DNA from: Polynucleobacter necessarius
Lineage (GTDB): Bacteria; Pseudomonadota; Gammaproteobacteria; Burkholderiales; Burkholderiaceae
DNA length: 64,000 nucleotides
Direction of reading: 5' to 3'
NCBI RefSeq assembly: GCF_900095205.1
Contig: NZ_LT606951.1
Span: 1,786,263-1,850,262, forward strand
Shown here: in pieces, positions 1-9,547 of the stretch
Numbering within the stretch: position 1 is the first letter of the stretch
Layout: every line of letters starts with the position of its first letter
The notes under the pieces: generated by a model
Told to the model about the DNA's origin: nothing
What the model saw: only the letters and a program-made list of their open reading frames with translations
Databases searched by the model: none
Position numbers and translations under genes: made by a program

Positions 1-107
1 AATGTAGCGCCACGTGCAACAACCGTGACTTCATTGCCCGCTCGAGCCAACATAACGGCTAGGTAGCCCCCAATGGCGCCACCTCCACCGATAACACAGA
101 TTTTCAT
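1..107 (-). CDS. panE: 2-dehydropantoate 2-reductase, N-terminal part (runs off window)
   Basis: Only the first 35 codons are inside the window; they read MKICVIGGGGAIGGYLAV and then LARAGNEVTVVARG. This is the Rossmann-fold GxGxxG dinucleotide-binding start typical of ketopantoate reductases (NADPH-dependent reduction of ketopantoate to pantoate, coenzyme A pathway). A GGAG lies just before the ATG. The broader ketopantoate reductase/ApbA superfamily shares this N-terminus, so the exact substrate cannot be fixed from this fragment. Confidence 0.7.
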   Translation of the reverse strand, partial: MKICVIGGGGAIGGYLAVMLARAGNEVTVVARGAT

Positions 108-244
108 AAGAGCTCCATAAGAACCAAAAATTTTTAATTAACAACATCTTAGAGGAGAATATTTTGCAGTGCAATATAAAAAATTGCCTAATTTTTAAGC
201 AAACCCCACTCTAGACGGTTTTTAACGAATCTTTTGGGACAAGA

Positions 245-1611
245 CTACCCAAAAATCATGCCGGCAATGCTGGCAAATAGGCCAGCCAATTGAGGCGGCA
301 AAATAGCATTGGGAGCCAAGATTTCGCAACTTATCCAGATAGTTAAACTACCCACTGCCAACAAGCCCCCTAAGGAGTTTGCTCTTGACCAATAGACTCC
401 AAATGCTAACGGTACAAAAACTGCCACTAGGGTGACTTTATAAGCGCTCTCCACCATCTTGAAAATAGATAGCTCTGAATTCACAGCAAAGAAAGTTGCC
501 ACTACAGCAAAACATAGAATCGTAATCCGCATGACTTTCAATAAGTCCTGGTCAGATAAATGCTTAAAAATTCCTCGCAGGATATTTTCAGAAAAAGTTA
601 CCGACGAGGCCAATAAAGTTGCACTGGCACAACTCTTAATAGCGGATAACAAAGCGCCGAAAAACATCACCTGCGCAATTAAGGGTGCATGACTCAAAAT
701 GAGTTTAGGCAAGATCATCTGCGGATCCGTGGTGAGATATTCTTTGACTAGCCCAGGACTAATTAAAGTAGCCGAATAAGCCAAATACATGGGGACAAAC
801 GCAAAAATAAAATAAAGGACACCACCCAATAAAGCAGCTTGAACTGCAATATTGACGTTCTTTGAAGAGGTAATGTGTTGGAAAACGTCTTGCTGAGGAA
901 TGGAGCCCAGCATCATGGTGCACAAAGCTGCCATAAACCCTAAGATCGAAGCTAAATTCATATCTGGCCAGAAATTACTGAATTGACCTGCAGCTGCTGC
1001 ATGCTCAATCACTGCAAAAACTCCACCAGTCTGAGAAGACATTTCGCCACCGATGTACAACATGCCAACGACAATGATGATCATCTGAATAAAGTCCGTA
1101 ATCGCCACTGACCACATGCCACCAAATAAGGCGTAAATCAGAACACTACCGGCTCCTATCAACATGCCGCCCGTCTGAGAAATACTCCCCTCAGATACAA
1201 CATTAAATACAAGCCCAAGGGCTTTAATTTGAGCAGCAACCCAGCCCAAATAAGAAACAACGATACATAGCGTTACTAAAACCTCTACTGTGCGACCATA
1301 CTTTTCGCGAAAAAAATCTCCAATAGTCAGCATTCGCCGGTTATAAAGATGGCGCGCAAAAAAGAGTCCCGCCAAAATCAAACAAAGGGATCAGCGACCA
1401 CCCCTCCCAACCCCTCCTTTAAGAAAGTTGCTGGAATTCCTAAAACCGTTTCAGATCCGAACCAAGTTGCAAATACCGTGGCTGTCACAATCGGCAAAAG
1501 CAAGCTATGGCCCGCAGCAGCAAAGTCAGCAGCATCTTTCACCCGCAAAGCCGCCCACAAGCCGATACCAACCGAAATAACCCAATAAATGATGACGAAC
1601 CAAATAAGCAC
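245..1611 (-). pseudogene. sodium:solute symporter (SSS family), disrupted by a small internal deletion
   Basis: The two halves of one transporter lie in different frames. The upstream half (1378-1611, GTG start with TAGGAG nine bases before it) reads LIWFVIIYWVISVGIGLWAA and ends VVADPFV-stop. The downstream half (245-1381) resumes at LILAGLFFARHLYNRRMLTI. SSS proteins normally have a few residues such as GASLC between DPF and LIL, so a short stretch not divisible by three has been lost near 1380, probably between TTTG repeats. The remainder reads open for about 375 residues with many membrane segments. The family imports solutes with Na+ through the inner membrane; the substrate is unknown. 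A sequencing error is less likely because residues as well as frame are missing. Confidence 0.8.
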
Positions 1612-1730
1612 GCCTGAATGCTCCTACAGAAATTTGATGAAATTATATGGCTTTGTCACTTTTGGCAGTTGGCAATTACCAACCCATTTGGGGCATGCAC
1701 TAAAACGTTTCAGTCTGACATAATTCAACG

Positions 1731-2705
1731 GTGAAGCCATCCAAGCATAGCCCTGCCACAAACCCATCTGCAGATCTGGCATACCAAAAAGCCATTCTGG
1801 GCTCGGTATCCCGCACCTTTGCGCTCACAATCCCACTCCTACCTCCAAGTATTGAAAAGGTTGTTGGCAATACCTATTTACTTTGTCGCATTGTCGACAC
1901 CATTGAAGATGCCGGAGATTTAAGTGCACAAACCAAGCAATTGCTCTCAGCACTTTTTTTAAATGCCGTGCTTGAAAAGTCGCCAGTAGAAACTTTTGTC
2001 AACCCATGCTTAGAGGCCTTAAAGAATTATGGCAACCAAGATGAATTAGATCTCATCTCTCATACGCCAACTGTTCTCAGAATTTTGCATACCCGCACTA
2101 CCCAAGATCAAGAGGCGGTAAATCGCTGTGTTTCCATCATGTCTGAAGGAATGTCTTTTTTTCATGGAAAACAAAATCAAGCTGGCCTTCAAGATCTCCC
2201 CGAGTTTGAAAAATACTGTTACGTAGTGGCTGGTGTTGTTGGAGAACTACTGACCACTATTTTTAGCAACCACTCCCCTCTATTTAAAGAAAGAATAGCT
2301 GGGCATGAAGATTTGGCAATTGCATTTGGGCAGGCATTACAAATGACCAACATACTGAAGGATTCGCCAGAGGACAAGGCTCGTGGTGTCTCTTGGAAGC
2401 CAGTAGGCAGTAGTCAAATGGACCTCTTAAAACTAGCGTATCAAAAATTACAAGACTCCCTAAATTACATTCTTTTGATACCCAAACAAGAAAGTGGTAT
2501 CAGGAGGTTTTGTTTTTTAGCTTTTGGCTTAGCCGTCATAACCCTTTCAAAAATTGCTACTCGAACAGAATTTAGCAACAAAGATGAGGTGAAACTCTCC
2601 AGAAAAGCTGTGATGAGTTTTTATAGCTTTACAAAAATTGCGGTAAAAAGCGATACTCTCATGAAAGCGTTTTTCTACCTTTTTAGCAAATCATTAGCAA
2701 AATAA
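1731..2705 (+). CDS. squalene/phytoene synthase family protein
   Basis: 324 residues, GTG start with no clear Shine-Dalgarno. It carries both aspartate-rich motifs of head-to-head prenyl synthases: DTIED at residues 56-60 and NILKDSPED at 207-215, plus the SVSRTFA motif near 25-31 and YVVAGVVGEL near 164-173. Family members condense two prenyl diphosphates (farnesyl or geranylgeranyl) into squalene or phytoene at the membrane, for hopanoid, sterol or carotenoid synthesis. The YVVAG..G and QMTNILKD stretches resemble squalene synthases more than CrtB. No other terpenoid gene lies nearby, so the product cannot be assigned. It is divergent from the broken symporter. Confidence 0.8.
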   Translation: MKPSKHSPATNPSADLAYQKAILGSVSRTFALTIPLLPPSIEKVVGNTYLLCRIVDTIEDAGDLSAQTKQLLSALFLNAVLEKSPVETFVNPCLEALKNYGNQDELDLISHTPTVLRILHTRTTQDQEAVNRCVSIMSEGMSFFHGKQNQAGLQDLPEFEKYCYVVAGVVGELLTTIFSNHSPLFKERIAGHEDLAIAFGQALQMTNILKDSPEDKARGVSWKPVGSSQMDLLKLAYQKLQDSLNYILLIPKQESGIRRFCFLAFGLAVITLSKIATRTEFSNKDEVKLSRKAVMSFYSFTKIAVKSDTLMKAFFYLFSKSLAK

Positions 2706-2712
2706 TCAATTC

Positions 2713-3228
2713 CTACAAAGCGCCTTCGTGCTTTAAAAGCCACAACTTAATTTGGCGGTAAAGGCCAGACGAATTCTCTTTCATAAACCCCCCAATACCT
2801 TGAGCAGAGACAACTCGATGGCATGGTGCAATTAAGGGGTAGGGATTTGCACCGCACGCCGTTCCTACAGCTCGCGCCCCACTCTTCATTTTTTTTGCCA
2901 CTTCCCCATATGTTTTGGTTTTACCAACTGGTATTTCTTGAATACAGGCCCACACTTTTTTCTGATGCTCTGTGCCAGACGGTTTGATGATGGGTAAATC
3001 AAATCTCCAACTAGGATCCTTAAAGTAGGCTGTACATTGAAATGCAACCTCCTTTGCCAAGGCATTCTTAGGAAGGCTTAATTTGGCATCATGCGGCAAA
3101 TAATCAATCCCGGACAACATCAAACTTCCATCGACTAATTCTGTCGAAATCCCAAGCCGCCCAAAAGGTGCTGCAATAACGCAATAGCTAGCACCTTCGC
3201 CTTGTTTTAGGGTATTTGATCTTGCCAT
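2713..3228 (-). CDS. ogt: methylated-DNA--[protein]-cysteine S-methyltransferase
   Basis: 171 residues from ATG at 3228. An upstream in-frame start at 3297 would add 23 residues unlike the family, so I prefer the internal ATG. The active-site motif PCHRVV is present with the acceptor cysteine at residue 136, followed by GIGGF. The preceding winged-helix part (KVWACIQEIPVGKTKTYGEV) is canonical. The protein removes O6-alkyl groups from guanine in one suicidal transfer to its own cysteine. The gene ends just after the synthase gene on the other strand (convergent). Confidence 0.9.
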   Translation of the reverse strand: MARSNTLKQGEGASYCVIAAPFGRLGISTELVDGSLMLSGIDYLPHDAKLSLPKNALAKEVAFQCTAYFKDPSWRFDLPIIKPSGTEHQKKVWACIQEIPVGKTKTYGEVAKKMKSGARAVGTACGANPYPLIAPCHRVVSAQGIGGFMKENSSGLYRQIKLWLLKHEGAL

Positions 3229-3346
3229 AGCAAATGATTCTGACACAAACAAACAGTCAAGATGACAGGTCTTTACTCTATGACTATAGCATGCCAAATA
3301 GCACTTTGCTATATTGGCTCATCCTCACTTTTTTCAAGCATACCTC

Positions 3347-4639
3347 ATGGACACCTTTTTTGACGATTGGCCGTTTTACAGCCAAGTTGCTCTAGTCCTA
3401 TTTTTCCTTGCGCTCTCTGGCTTTTTCTCTATGGCAGAGACCAGTATGCTGTCTTCCAATCGCCATCGTCTCCGCGCTATGGCCAATAGTGGTAATGCTG
3501 GCGCAGCATTAGCTGAAAGACTCTTAAAGCGCATTGATTCATTACTCTCAGTGCTACTCATCTCAAATAATCTGATAAATACAATTTTGCCAATTTTAGT
3601 TACGGGCATTGCTCTTCATGTATTCGGTGACAGCGGCTTCGTACTATCAATTGCTACCCTTGTAGCAGCTTTACTCATCATCATCTTTAGCGAGATCACC
3701 CCCAAGGTAATTGGCGCTGCGTTTCCCGAAAAAATTGCCTCCAACGTTGGCTGGCTTATCTTGCCGCTCACTTTTGCACTAAAACCCTTGCTCTGGTTTA
3801 GCAACAGCTTTGTGTCGGGATTAATGAAAGTATCAGACCTGCAATCCTCATCCGATAGTAGAGCCATGAGTAAGGAAGAGTTACGCAGTTTGGTATTGGA
3901 ATCAAATCGTTTTGTATCTAATCATCACCGTAATATTCTGCTCAACTTATTCAATCTAGAAAATATAATCGTTGATGACGTCATGACACCGAGATCTAAG
4001 ATAGAAGTATTGGATCTCTCAAGACCAATTGATGAAGTAGTACAGCAACTGGAAACCTGTTATCACAATAAATTACCCGTCAGCGACGGTGACTCAGATC
4101 GTATTATTGGCATTCTTTCAGTGAAAAAAGCCTTATCTCTGCTTGGCGACACAGACTTAAAGCATGAAGATTTTAGAGCTTTACTAAATGAGCCCTACTT
4201 TATCCCTAGTGGCACCCCTGTTTTGCAGCAAATGCAATTTTTCCAAGATAACCAGCAACGATTAAGTTTGGTGGTGAATGAATATGGCGAGGTTTTGGGC
4301 TTAATCACCTTTGAAGATATTGTTGAAGAACTCATTGGTGAATTCACCACCTCTTTCTCAAACTTGTCGACGGACCCTCGCTGGCTGAATGATGGGACTT
4401 ACCTAGCAACAGGCGGGGCATCCTTGCGAGATCTCAATCGATTGCTCAATCTCAATCTGCCATTGGATGGACCGCGCACTTTAAACGGTCTTATTTTGGA
4501 AAAGCTAGAGGCCATTCCCGACCACAACGTCAGTATTCGCATTGCCGGAATAATCATGGAAATTGTCCAATTTGATGAACATGGCGTAAAGACAGTGAAA
4601 CTTTATCGTTCGACCACTCTGGCCCAAGATCAAGATTGA
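3347..4639 (+). CDS. HlyC/CorC-type membrane protein with DUF21, CBS pair and CorC_HlyC domains
   Basis: 430 residues from ATG 3347 (MDTFFDDWPFYS); a TTG 33 bases upstream is possible but less likely. An N-terminal DUF21 domain with about four membrane helices (residues 1-180) includes the SGFFSMAETS motif. Two CBS repeats follow (about 205-330; DDVMTPRSKIEVLD and EYGEVLGLITFEDIVEELIGE), then a C-terminal CorC_HlyC domain. The family is linked to Mg2+/Co2+ export or Mg2+ homeostasis in the inner membrane. Its stop overlaps the TTG start of the decayed pilus ATPase by 4 bases, so they were probably co-transcribed. Confidence 0.85.
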   Translation: MDTFFDDWPFYSQVALVLFFLALSGFFSMAETSMLSSNRHRLRAMANSGNAGAALAERLLKRIDSLLSVLLISNNLINTILPILVTGIALHVFGDSGFVLSIATLVAALLIIIFSEITPKVIGAAFPEKIASNVGWLILPLTFALKPLLWFSNSFVSGLMKVSDLQSSSDSRAMSKEELRSLVLESNRFVSNHHRNILLNLFNLENIIVDDVMTPRSKIEVLDLSRPIDEVVQQLETCYHNKLPVSDGDSDRIIGILSVKKALSLLGDTDLKHEDFRALLNEPYFIPSGTPVLQQMQFFQDNQQRLSLVVNEYGEVLGLITFEDIVEELIGEFTTSFSNLSTDPRWLNDGTYLATGGASLRDLNRLLNLNLPLDGPRTLNGLILEKLEAIPDHNVSIRIAGIIMEIVQFDEHGVKTVKLYRSTTLAQDQD

Positions 4640-5715
4640 GCGACACTCATGATGACTCACTCATTATTCGGACCTGGCATGAAACTACTATTCATGCCAT
4701 CCATGCTAGAGCGAGTGATATTCATATTGAGGCTGGTACTGAGGCCACTCTAGTCCGCATACGGGTGGATGGCCTTCTGCAAATACAGTCACATTGCCCC
4801 ATTGATCTACACGATCGACTCATTACACGAATCAAGGTTCTTGCACGTTTAGATATTGCAGAAAAGCGTCTTCCCCAAGATGGACACTTGAGTATTGGTC
4901 ACGACTTCTCCAAACCTAATATCGATTGCCGCGTATCGATTTTGCCCACACTGTATGGCGAAAAGGCAGTCATTCGCATATTGCCAAACTGTGTTGATGC
5001 CCTTAATCTAAAAGAAACTGGTCTTTTGCCCTATTAACTAGAGATCTTCCAAAAGGCTTTGTCCCAATCGAATGGACTCATTTTGGTGACGGGACCAACA
5101 GGCAGCGGAAAAACTCGAACTTTGTATAGCTGCCTACACCAACTCAACCAAGAGCATCGCAATCTATGTTCAATAGAAGATCCTATAGAGATTCGGTTAG
5201 CGGGTGTCAATCAAGTGGCATATCACCCGCGAGCAGGTTTAGATTTCCCAATCATTATTCGCGCCCTTCTTAGACAAGGCCCTGATGTCATCATGATTGG
5301 TGAAATACGCGATGCAGCTACTGCGCAATTAGCAATTCAAGCAGCACAAACTGGGCACCTGGTTTTAAGTACATTACATAGCCGCAATGCTCGGGGTGCA
5401 ATTACTAGACTTAAAAATCTTGGAATTGATCGGGAGGCAATTGAATCCTGCTTATTGATCGTGAGCTCGCAGCGTTTAGTGCGCAGAATCTGTCATCACT
5501 GCTTCAAATTTAATTCCGAGCAGAGAAAGATATGTCCTGTATGCAATGGTGCCGGTTATTTTGGACGCATTGGAATTCATGAAGTCTTAGACAAATCCCA
5601 TCTTTCGGACCCCGCTATTCCTGCCATCTCTATGCATGAAGCTGGATTAGCGCATATTCGGGCAGGCGCTATTACTCCAGCATCTTTAGCCTCAGAAGTC
5701 AGCTCATGGCATTAA
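4636..5715 (+). pseudogene. type II secretion/type IV pilus assembly ATPase (GspE/PilB family), in-frame stop
   Basis: One reading frame encodes the whole ATPase apart from a TAA at 5035-5037, between ..KETGLLPY and LEIFQKALSQSNGL. No base is gained or lost, so a single substitution (a CAA glutamine codon to TAA would do) explains it. Walker A GPTGSGKT (near 5086), the Walker B-like DVIMIGEIRD and the CxxC..CxxC zinc motif (CHHC, CPVC) near the C-terminus are all intact. The frame is short, about 360 codons, because the N-terminal N1 domain of PilB/GspE is missing. The TTG start overlaps the upstream CorC stop. The intact protein would power pilus or pseudopilus assembly. A restart at TTG 5059 would give a protein lacking the N2 domain. 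Confidence 0.85.
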
Positions 5716-6754
5716 AAAAGCAAGATCAACTTCGCTTTGCCGAACAACTTTTAACCCTGCTGGATGCTGGTCTACCCCTTCTAAATGCGATAGAACTAAT
5801 TCATTCCACAGCCCCAAATGCTTGGCTATCTTGCTTAGGTAATGTTCATATACAACTCAAAAATGGGGAGAGTTTTTCACGGTCCCTACAAAACCAAAAA
5901 AATCAATTCTCTATTGAGTTCATCAATCTGATTAAAGTAAGCGAACGAACGGGTGACTTTAGCTTGGCACTTAAAACGATTAGCTAGCAGCTTGAGGCTC
6001 AAATTGAGTTACACCGAAAAATTCAGCAATCCATGAGCTACTACCCCTCATCACTCTGACAAGCGCATGCCTTTTGGCGATTCTCATGATGATTTGGGTG
6101 GTGCCCGTCTTTAAAGAGGTTTTTGACCATTTTCAAGCAGATTTACCTGGATCCACTAAAGCATTGATTGACACATCCTCCTGGCTCGAAGAATTCTGCA
6201 TTGAAATAATTTGCACTCTATCAATCTTTACGGCCCTTTTTGGCTTTGCATGGTCCAAACTTCCTAGATTACAAAAGTATTGTGATCGAGCAAGTTTCTG
6301 CATACCTTTAATTGGCCAACCCCTCAGGCTGGCAACACTGACCTATTGGTGTAGAACTTTGGGGCACCTACTCAGGTCTGGGTTACCCCTCCTAGATGCC
6401 CTGAAGGTCACAGCCCAATCATCAAATCACTGGCTAAGCCACGACTACAGCGCTGAGATATTCAAACATTTGACTCGTAGATGGTCTCTCGGGGACGCAA
6501 TAGCTAAAGCAGATCCCAAGTGTCTTTTGTTTGACTTAGAAACATTACAGTTACTAAAAATTGCCTCCGAAAGCGGTGCGTTTGCTGAAATGCTGCAAAA
6601 ACGCTCCATGGTTTTGGGGTCTCGATTGAGCAATCAGCTAAGCACCTTAAGCCAAAGCTTAGAGCCTTTATTAATCATTGTTGTTGGAATTATTATTGGC
6701 AGTCTAGTCATCGTTCTCTACCTGCCCATTTTTAACTTAGGACAGATTGTTTGA
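5706..6754 (+). pseudogene. type II secretion F / pilus assembly PilC-type inner-membrane protein, stop plus frameshift
   Basis: It starts at ATG 5706, overlapping the ATPase 3' end by 10 bases. Frame one reads QLRFAEQLLTLLDAGLPLLN through ..LALKTIS, then TAG at 5985-5987, and continues in frame as QLEAQIELHRKIQQSMSY. About 50 bases later the frame changes near 6038-6045 (AGCTACTACCCC, two extra bases or one missing) to LITLTSACLLAILMMIWVVP and runs open to 6754. The two T2SSF repeats with their hydrophobic helices are recognisable. The stop is explained by CAG to TAG. The intact protein would be the polytopic platform partner of the adjacent ATPase. Confidence 0.85.
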
Positions 6755-6800
6755 TGAGTGGTACTTTTTAGTGTTTTTACTGGCATCATTGACCCGTTAT
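6754..6800 (+). pseudogene. possible N-terminal remnant of a prepilin peptidase (PilD)
   Basis: An ATG overlaps the stop of the F/C-type gene (TGATG) and begins MSGTF. Reading on one frame over after a run of five T gives LVFLLASLT, so MSGTFLVFLLASL would be restored by one extra T. A short hydrophobic start like this is typical of prepilin peptidases, and in related Burkholderiales a pilD gene sits between pilC and coaE. The remaining roughly 750 bases of such a gene are absent. Very short evidence, so tentative. Confidence 0.4.
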
Positions 6801-7485
6801 GGTTAATGACCCATCAAACCCTTCGATTTCAACAACTGGTTTAGCCCTTTTAAAGGGGTCGATACCCTTTGTTGGCCTTACCGGTGGAATTGGCTCAGGA
6901 AAAAGTGCGGTTAGCGACGAACTATCCAAACTGGGAGCTGGCGTAATAGACACCGATCGAATAGCCCACCAGATCACCGCTCCAAACGGTATAACCATCC
7001 CATTGATTCAACAGCAGTTTGGTACTGACTTTATCAATTCTGAAGGTGCGCTCATTAGGGACAAAATGCGCTCCCTGGTATTTTCAAATCCAGAGGCGCG
7101 AAAGACCCTAGAGGCCATCACTCACCCATTAATTCGTGAGGAAACTATTCGGCAGACCAAGCTACTGCTAAAAACAAAAGTGCCATATATCGTTTTTGTG
7201 GTTCCCTTATTGCTTAAGTCTGGTAATTGGCGGCCATTGCTTGACTGCTTGGTGGTGGTGGATTGCTCAAAAGAAATGCAAATTAAGCGAGTGATGCAGC
7301 GCAGCAAATTACCACGAAAAGAGGTTGAAAGAATCCTTCAAGCCCAAATTAGCAGACAAGAGCGACTAGCAAGCGCAGATTTAGTGATTGAAAATCAAAG
7401 CTCGCTAGAGAACTTAAAAGCAGCAGTGGTCAAGTTGCATCAAAAAATCTTACAGATTCAGGAAGGTCGGCTCAGTTCGTCATAG
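6799..7485 (+). CDS. coaE: dephospho-CoA kinase
   Basis: 228 residues. The P-loop LTGGIGSGKSAV lies at residues 27-38, then DTDRIAH (substrate and Mg2+ region) and the LID-like KRVMQRSKLPRKEVERILQAQ. It phosphorylates the 3' hydroxyl of dephospho-CoA, the last step of CoA synthesis, in the cytosol. Homologues usually begin only a few residues before the P-loop; here about 24 extra residues (MVNDPSNPSISTTGL..) precede it. They start right after the pilD remnant, so either the extension is natural or the start was reshaped by the deletion. Intact. Confidence 0.92.
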   Translation: MVNDPSNPSISTTGLALLKGSIPFVGLTGGIGSGKSAVSDELSKLGAGVIDTDRIAHQITAPNGITIPLIQQQFGTDFINSEGALIRDKMRSLVFSNPEARKTLEAITHPLIREETIRQTKLLLKTKVPYIVFVVPLLLKSGNWRPLLDCLVVVDCSKEMQIKRVMQRSKLPRKEVERILQAQISRQERLASADLVIENQSSLENLKAAVVKLHQKILQIQEGRLSSS

Positions 7486-7496
7486 AATATGGGCTT

Positions 7497-8249
7497 GTGA
7501 TTGTTTACGAATACCCTTTCAATGAATTAGTTCGAAGCATGCTTCGGCTGGAGTATTTGTTCGCCCGTTTTAATCACTTTATCCGATCTGACGATCCCGA
7601 ATTACATCACAACGCTATCTCTATTTTGTTTGATCTCGGAGATATTGGAGCCCGTGGCGACATTAAGTCATTGCTCCTCAAAGAATTTGAACGTCAAAAA
7701 TATTCGCTTAATGGATTAAAGTCATCACAGAAAGTTGACCAAGAAGCACTTACACAAACACTTTCAGAAATTGACAATGTTGTAAGCAGTATTAACCAAT
7801 CCGCTGGCAGGCCGAATTCTGTCATTACGGAAAGCGAATGGTTAAACGCTATTCGCACCAGATTAAATATTCCAGGCGGCACTAGCCCAATCGATTTGCC
7901 CAGCTATCACGCCTGGAAAAATAGCCCCACCACTGAGCGTCGTGAGTTGCTAGAAAAATATATTAGCCCACTCTTGCCATGGCATGAAGCATGTCAATTA
8001 TTTTTGCGTCTATTGCGTCAATCGGGCAAAGCTAAAGATGTCATTGCTCACAATGGTTCTTTTCAGCAGGCGCCTTCTGGCAAGGTGCATCAATTAATGC
8101 GGATTGCCCTTGAAGATGAGGCCTTGTTTTCAGAGATTAGCGCTAATAAATATTTACTATCCGTGCGCTTCCTCAAGTCTGAGCGAGATAAAAAAGCACA
8201 ATTGGTGAATGCAGACATCCCTTTTAAGCTAACCCTCTGTCAGCTCTAA
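7497..8249 (+). CDS. zapD: cell division protein ZapD
   Basis: 250 residues, GTG start, begins IVYEYPFNELVRSMLRLEYL as in the ZapD (YacF/DUF1342) family. It is helical in the N-terminal half and has the conserved YHAWKN..R..LLEKYISPLLPW region mid-protein. ZapD bundles FtsZ protofilaments at the division ring. It directly follows coaE, a common arrangement in gamma- and betaproteobacteria. Its last 26 bases overlap the 3' end of the convergent Nudix gene. Confidence 0.92.
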   Translation: MIVYEYPFNELVRSMLRLEYLFARFNHFIRSDDPELHHNAISILFDLGDIGARGDIKSLLLKEFERQKYSLNGLKSSQKVDQEALTQTLSEIDNVVSSINQSAGRPNSVITESEWLNAIRTRLNIPGGTSPIDLPSYHAWKNSPTTERRELLEKYISPLLPWHEACQLFLRLLRQSGKAKDVIAHNGSFQQAPSGKVHQLMRIALEDEALFSEISANKYLLSVRFLKSERDKKAQLVNADIPFKLTLCQL

Positions 8250-8661
8250 GATAAAGGGCTCTAAGCCTTTCCAGCATTGGCCAAGCGGCTGGCAATAAAG
8301 GTTCTACAGTAGGCTTTTCCGCTGCAAGCAACTCCCAAGATAAGGCTTGATTCTCGCAGCCTTTAGGAGCGCCATTCCATTCGCGAATAATGCTGACATG
8401 TAAGCGCACATAAGCATGCGGGTAGTCATGTTCTAAAACAGTCAACTCTTCGCTTGATTGAATATTGATGCCGAGCTCCTCCTGAAGTTCGCGTTTAAGG
8501 GCCTCAAAAACAGTCTCCCCTTTTTCAATTTTTCCGCCAGGCACTTCCCAGTAACCAGCATAGGGCTTGCCTGCTGGTCTCTGCCCCAAAAGATAACGAC
8601 CTTTATCATCGAGCAATATTCCTGCTGCCACTTCAGTAATGGGGCGCTGGTTATCATTCAT
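8224..8661 (-). CDS. mutT: Nudix (MutT-type) hydrolase
   Basis: 145 residues from ATG 8661. A start at 8697 would overlap the upstream gene and add 12 unlike residues. A complete Nudix box spans residues 43-65 (G-x5-E-x7-REL-QEEL-G-I). N-terminal ITEVAAGILLDDKGRYLLGQRPAGKPYAGYWEVPGG fits MutT, which removes 8-oxo-dGTP from the nucleotide pool. It is last in the minus-strand argJ-DUF815-mutT group and overlaps zapD tail to tail. Substrate assignment to 8-oxo-dGTP is by family resemblance. Confidence 0.85.
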   Translation of the reverse strand: MNDNQRPITEVAAGILLDDKGRYLLGQRPAGKPYAGYWEVPGGKIEKGETVFEALKRELQEELGINIQSSEELTVLEHDYPHAYVRLHVSIIREWNGAPKGCENQALSWELLAAEKPTVEPLLPAAWPMLERLRALYLRADRGLA

Positions 8662-8675
8662 CAAAGTGATTCGCT

Positions 8676-9533
8676 TTAAGCTTGCGAACCAGCCCAATGT
8701 TTAGCAAATTGCCAAGCAACTCGACCCGAACGTGAGCCACGCTCTAATGCCCAAACTAATGCCTCAGAACGGGCAGACTCAATTTGCGCAGAACTTAAAC
8801 CAAAATGTTGCAGCCAATGAACCACGATAGCTAAGTACTCATCCTGCTTTGGCGGATAGAACGACAACCACAAACCAAAACGTTCGGATAATGAGATCTT
8901 TTCTTCAACCACTTCACCCGGATGAATTTCGCCATCGTCGTTATGAACATATGTTTCATTGTCTTTCATATATTCCGGCAATAGGTGACGGCGGTTGGAT
9001 GTGGCGTAGATCAAAATATTATCAACCTGTGAAGATACTGAGCCATCCAAGGTTGACTTCATAGCCTTGTATCCAGATTCACCATCTTCAAAGGATAGGT
9101 CGTCGCAAAAAATGATGAAGCGCTCAGGGCGATCTGCCAACAATTCTGTAATATCAGCCAAGTCGGCCAAATGCTCTTTCTCCACTTCAACTAATCGCAA
9201 TCCTTGGCTAGCAAACTCATGCAAGCTGGCTTTAATTAAGGAGGACTTTCCAGTTCCCCGAGCGCCCGTAAGCAAAATATTATTTGCTGGCTTCTTGTGA
9301 ATAAAATTTTTAGTGTTATCGCGGATTGCATCGCGCTGACGATCAATATTCTGCAGGTCTTCAAAAGTGATGTCGGCCACATGCTTAACGGGCTGTAAAA
9401 ATCCAATGCTGCCAAAAATACTGTCTCTGCGGCGCCATCTATAAGCTGTTGAAGATTTCCATTGCTCTTCAGTTAAGGGCTTAGGTAGGAAAGTATCGAG
9501 ATGATCTAAAAGACGGTCTAATTTCTCATTCAT
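8676..9533 (-). CDS. DUF815 family ATP-binding protein
   Basis: 285 residues. AAA-like nucleotide-binding fold with Walker A GARGTGKSS at residues 90-98 and an acidic Walker B FIIFCDDLSFE; later YATSNRRHLLPEYM resembles a sensor region. The DUF815 family is widespread in Proteobacteria and has no firmly known function. It sits 14 bases upstream of the Nudix gene and 14 bases downstream of argJ, on the same strand, as commonly seen in Burkholderiaceae. Intact. Confidence 0.85.
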   Translation of the reverse strand: MNEKLDRLLDHLDTFLPKPLTEEQWKSSTAYRWRRRDSIFGSIGFLQPVKHVADITFEDLQNIDRQRDAIRDNTKNFIHKKPANNILLTGARGTGKSSLIKASLHEFASQGLRLVEVEKEHLADLADITELLADRPERFIIFCDDLSFEDGESGYKAMKSTLDGSVSSQVDNILIYATSNRRHLLPEYMKDNETYVHNDDGEIHPGEVVEEKISLSERFGLWLSFYPPKQDEYLAIVVHWLQHFGLSSAQIESARSEALVWALERGSRSGRVAWQFAKHWAGSQA

Positions 9534-9547
9534 ATTTAATCCGCTTT

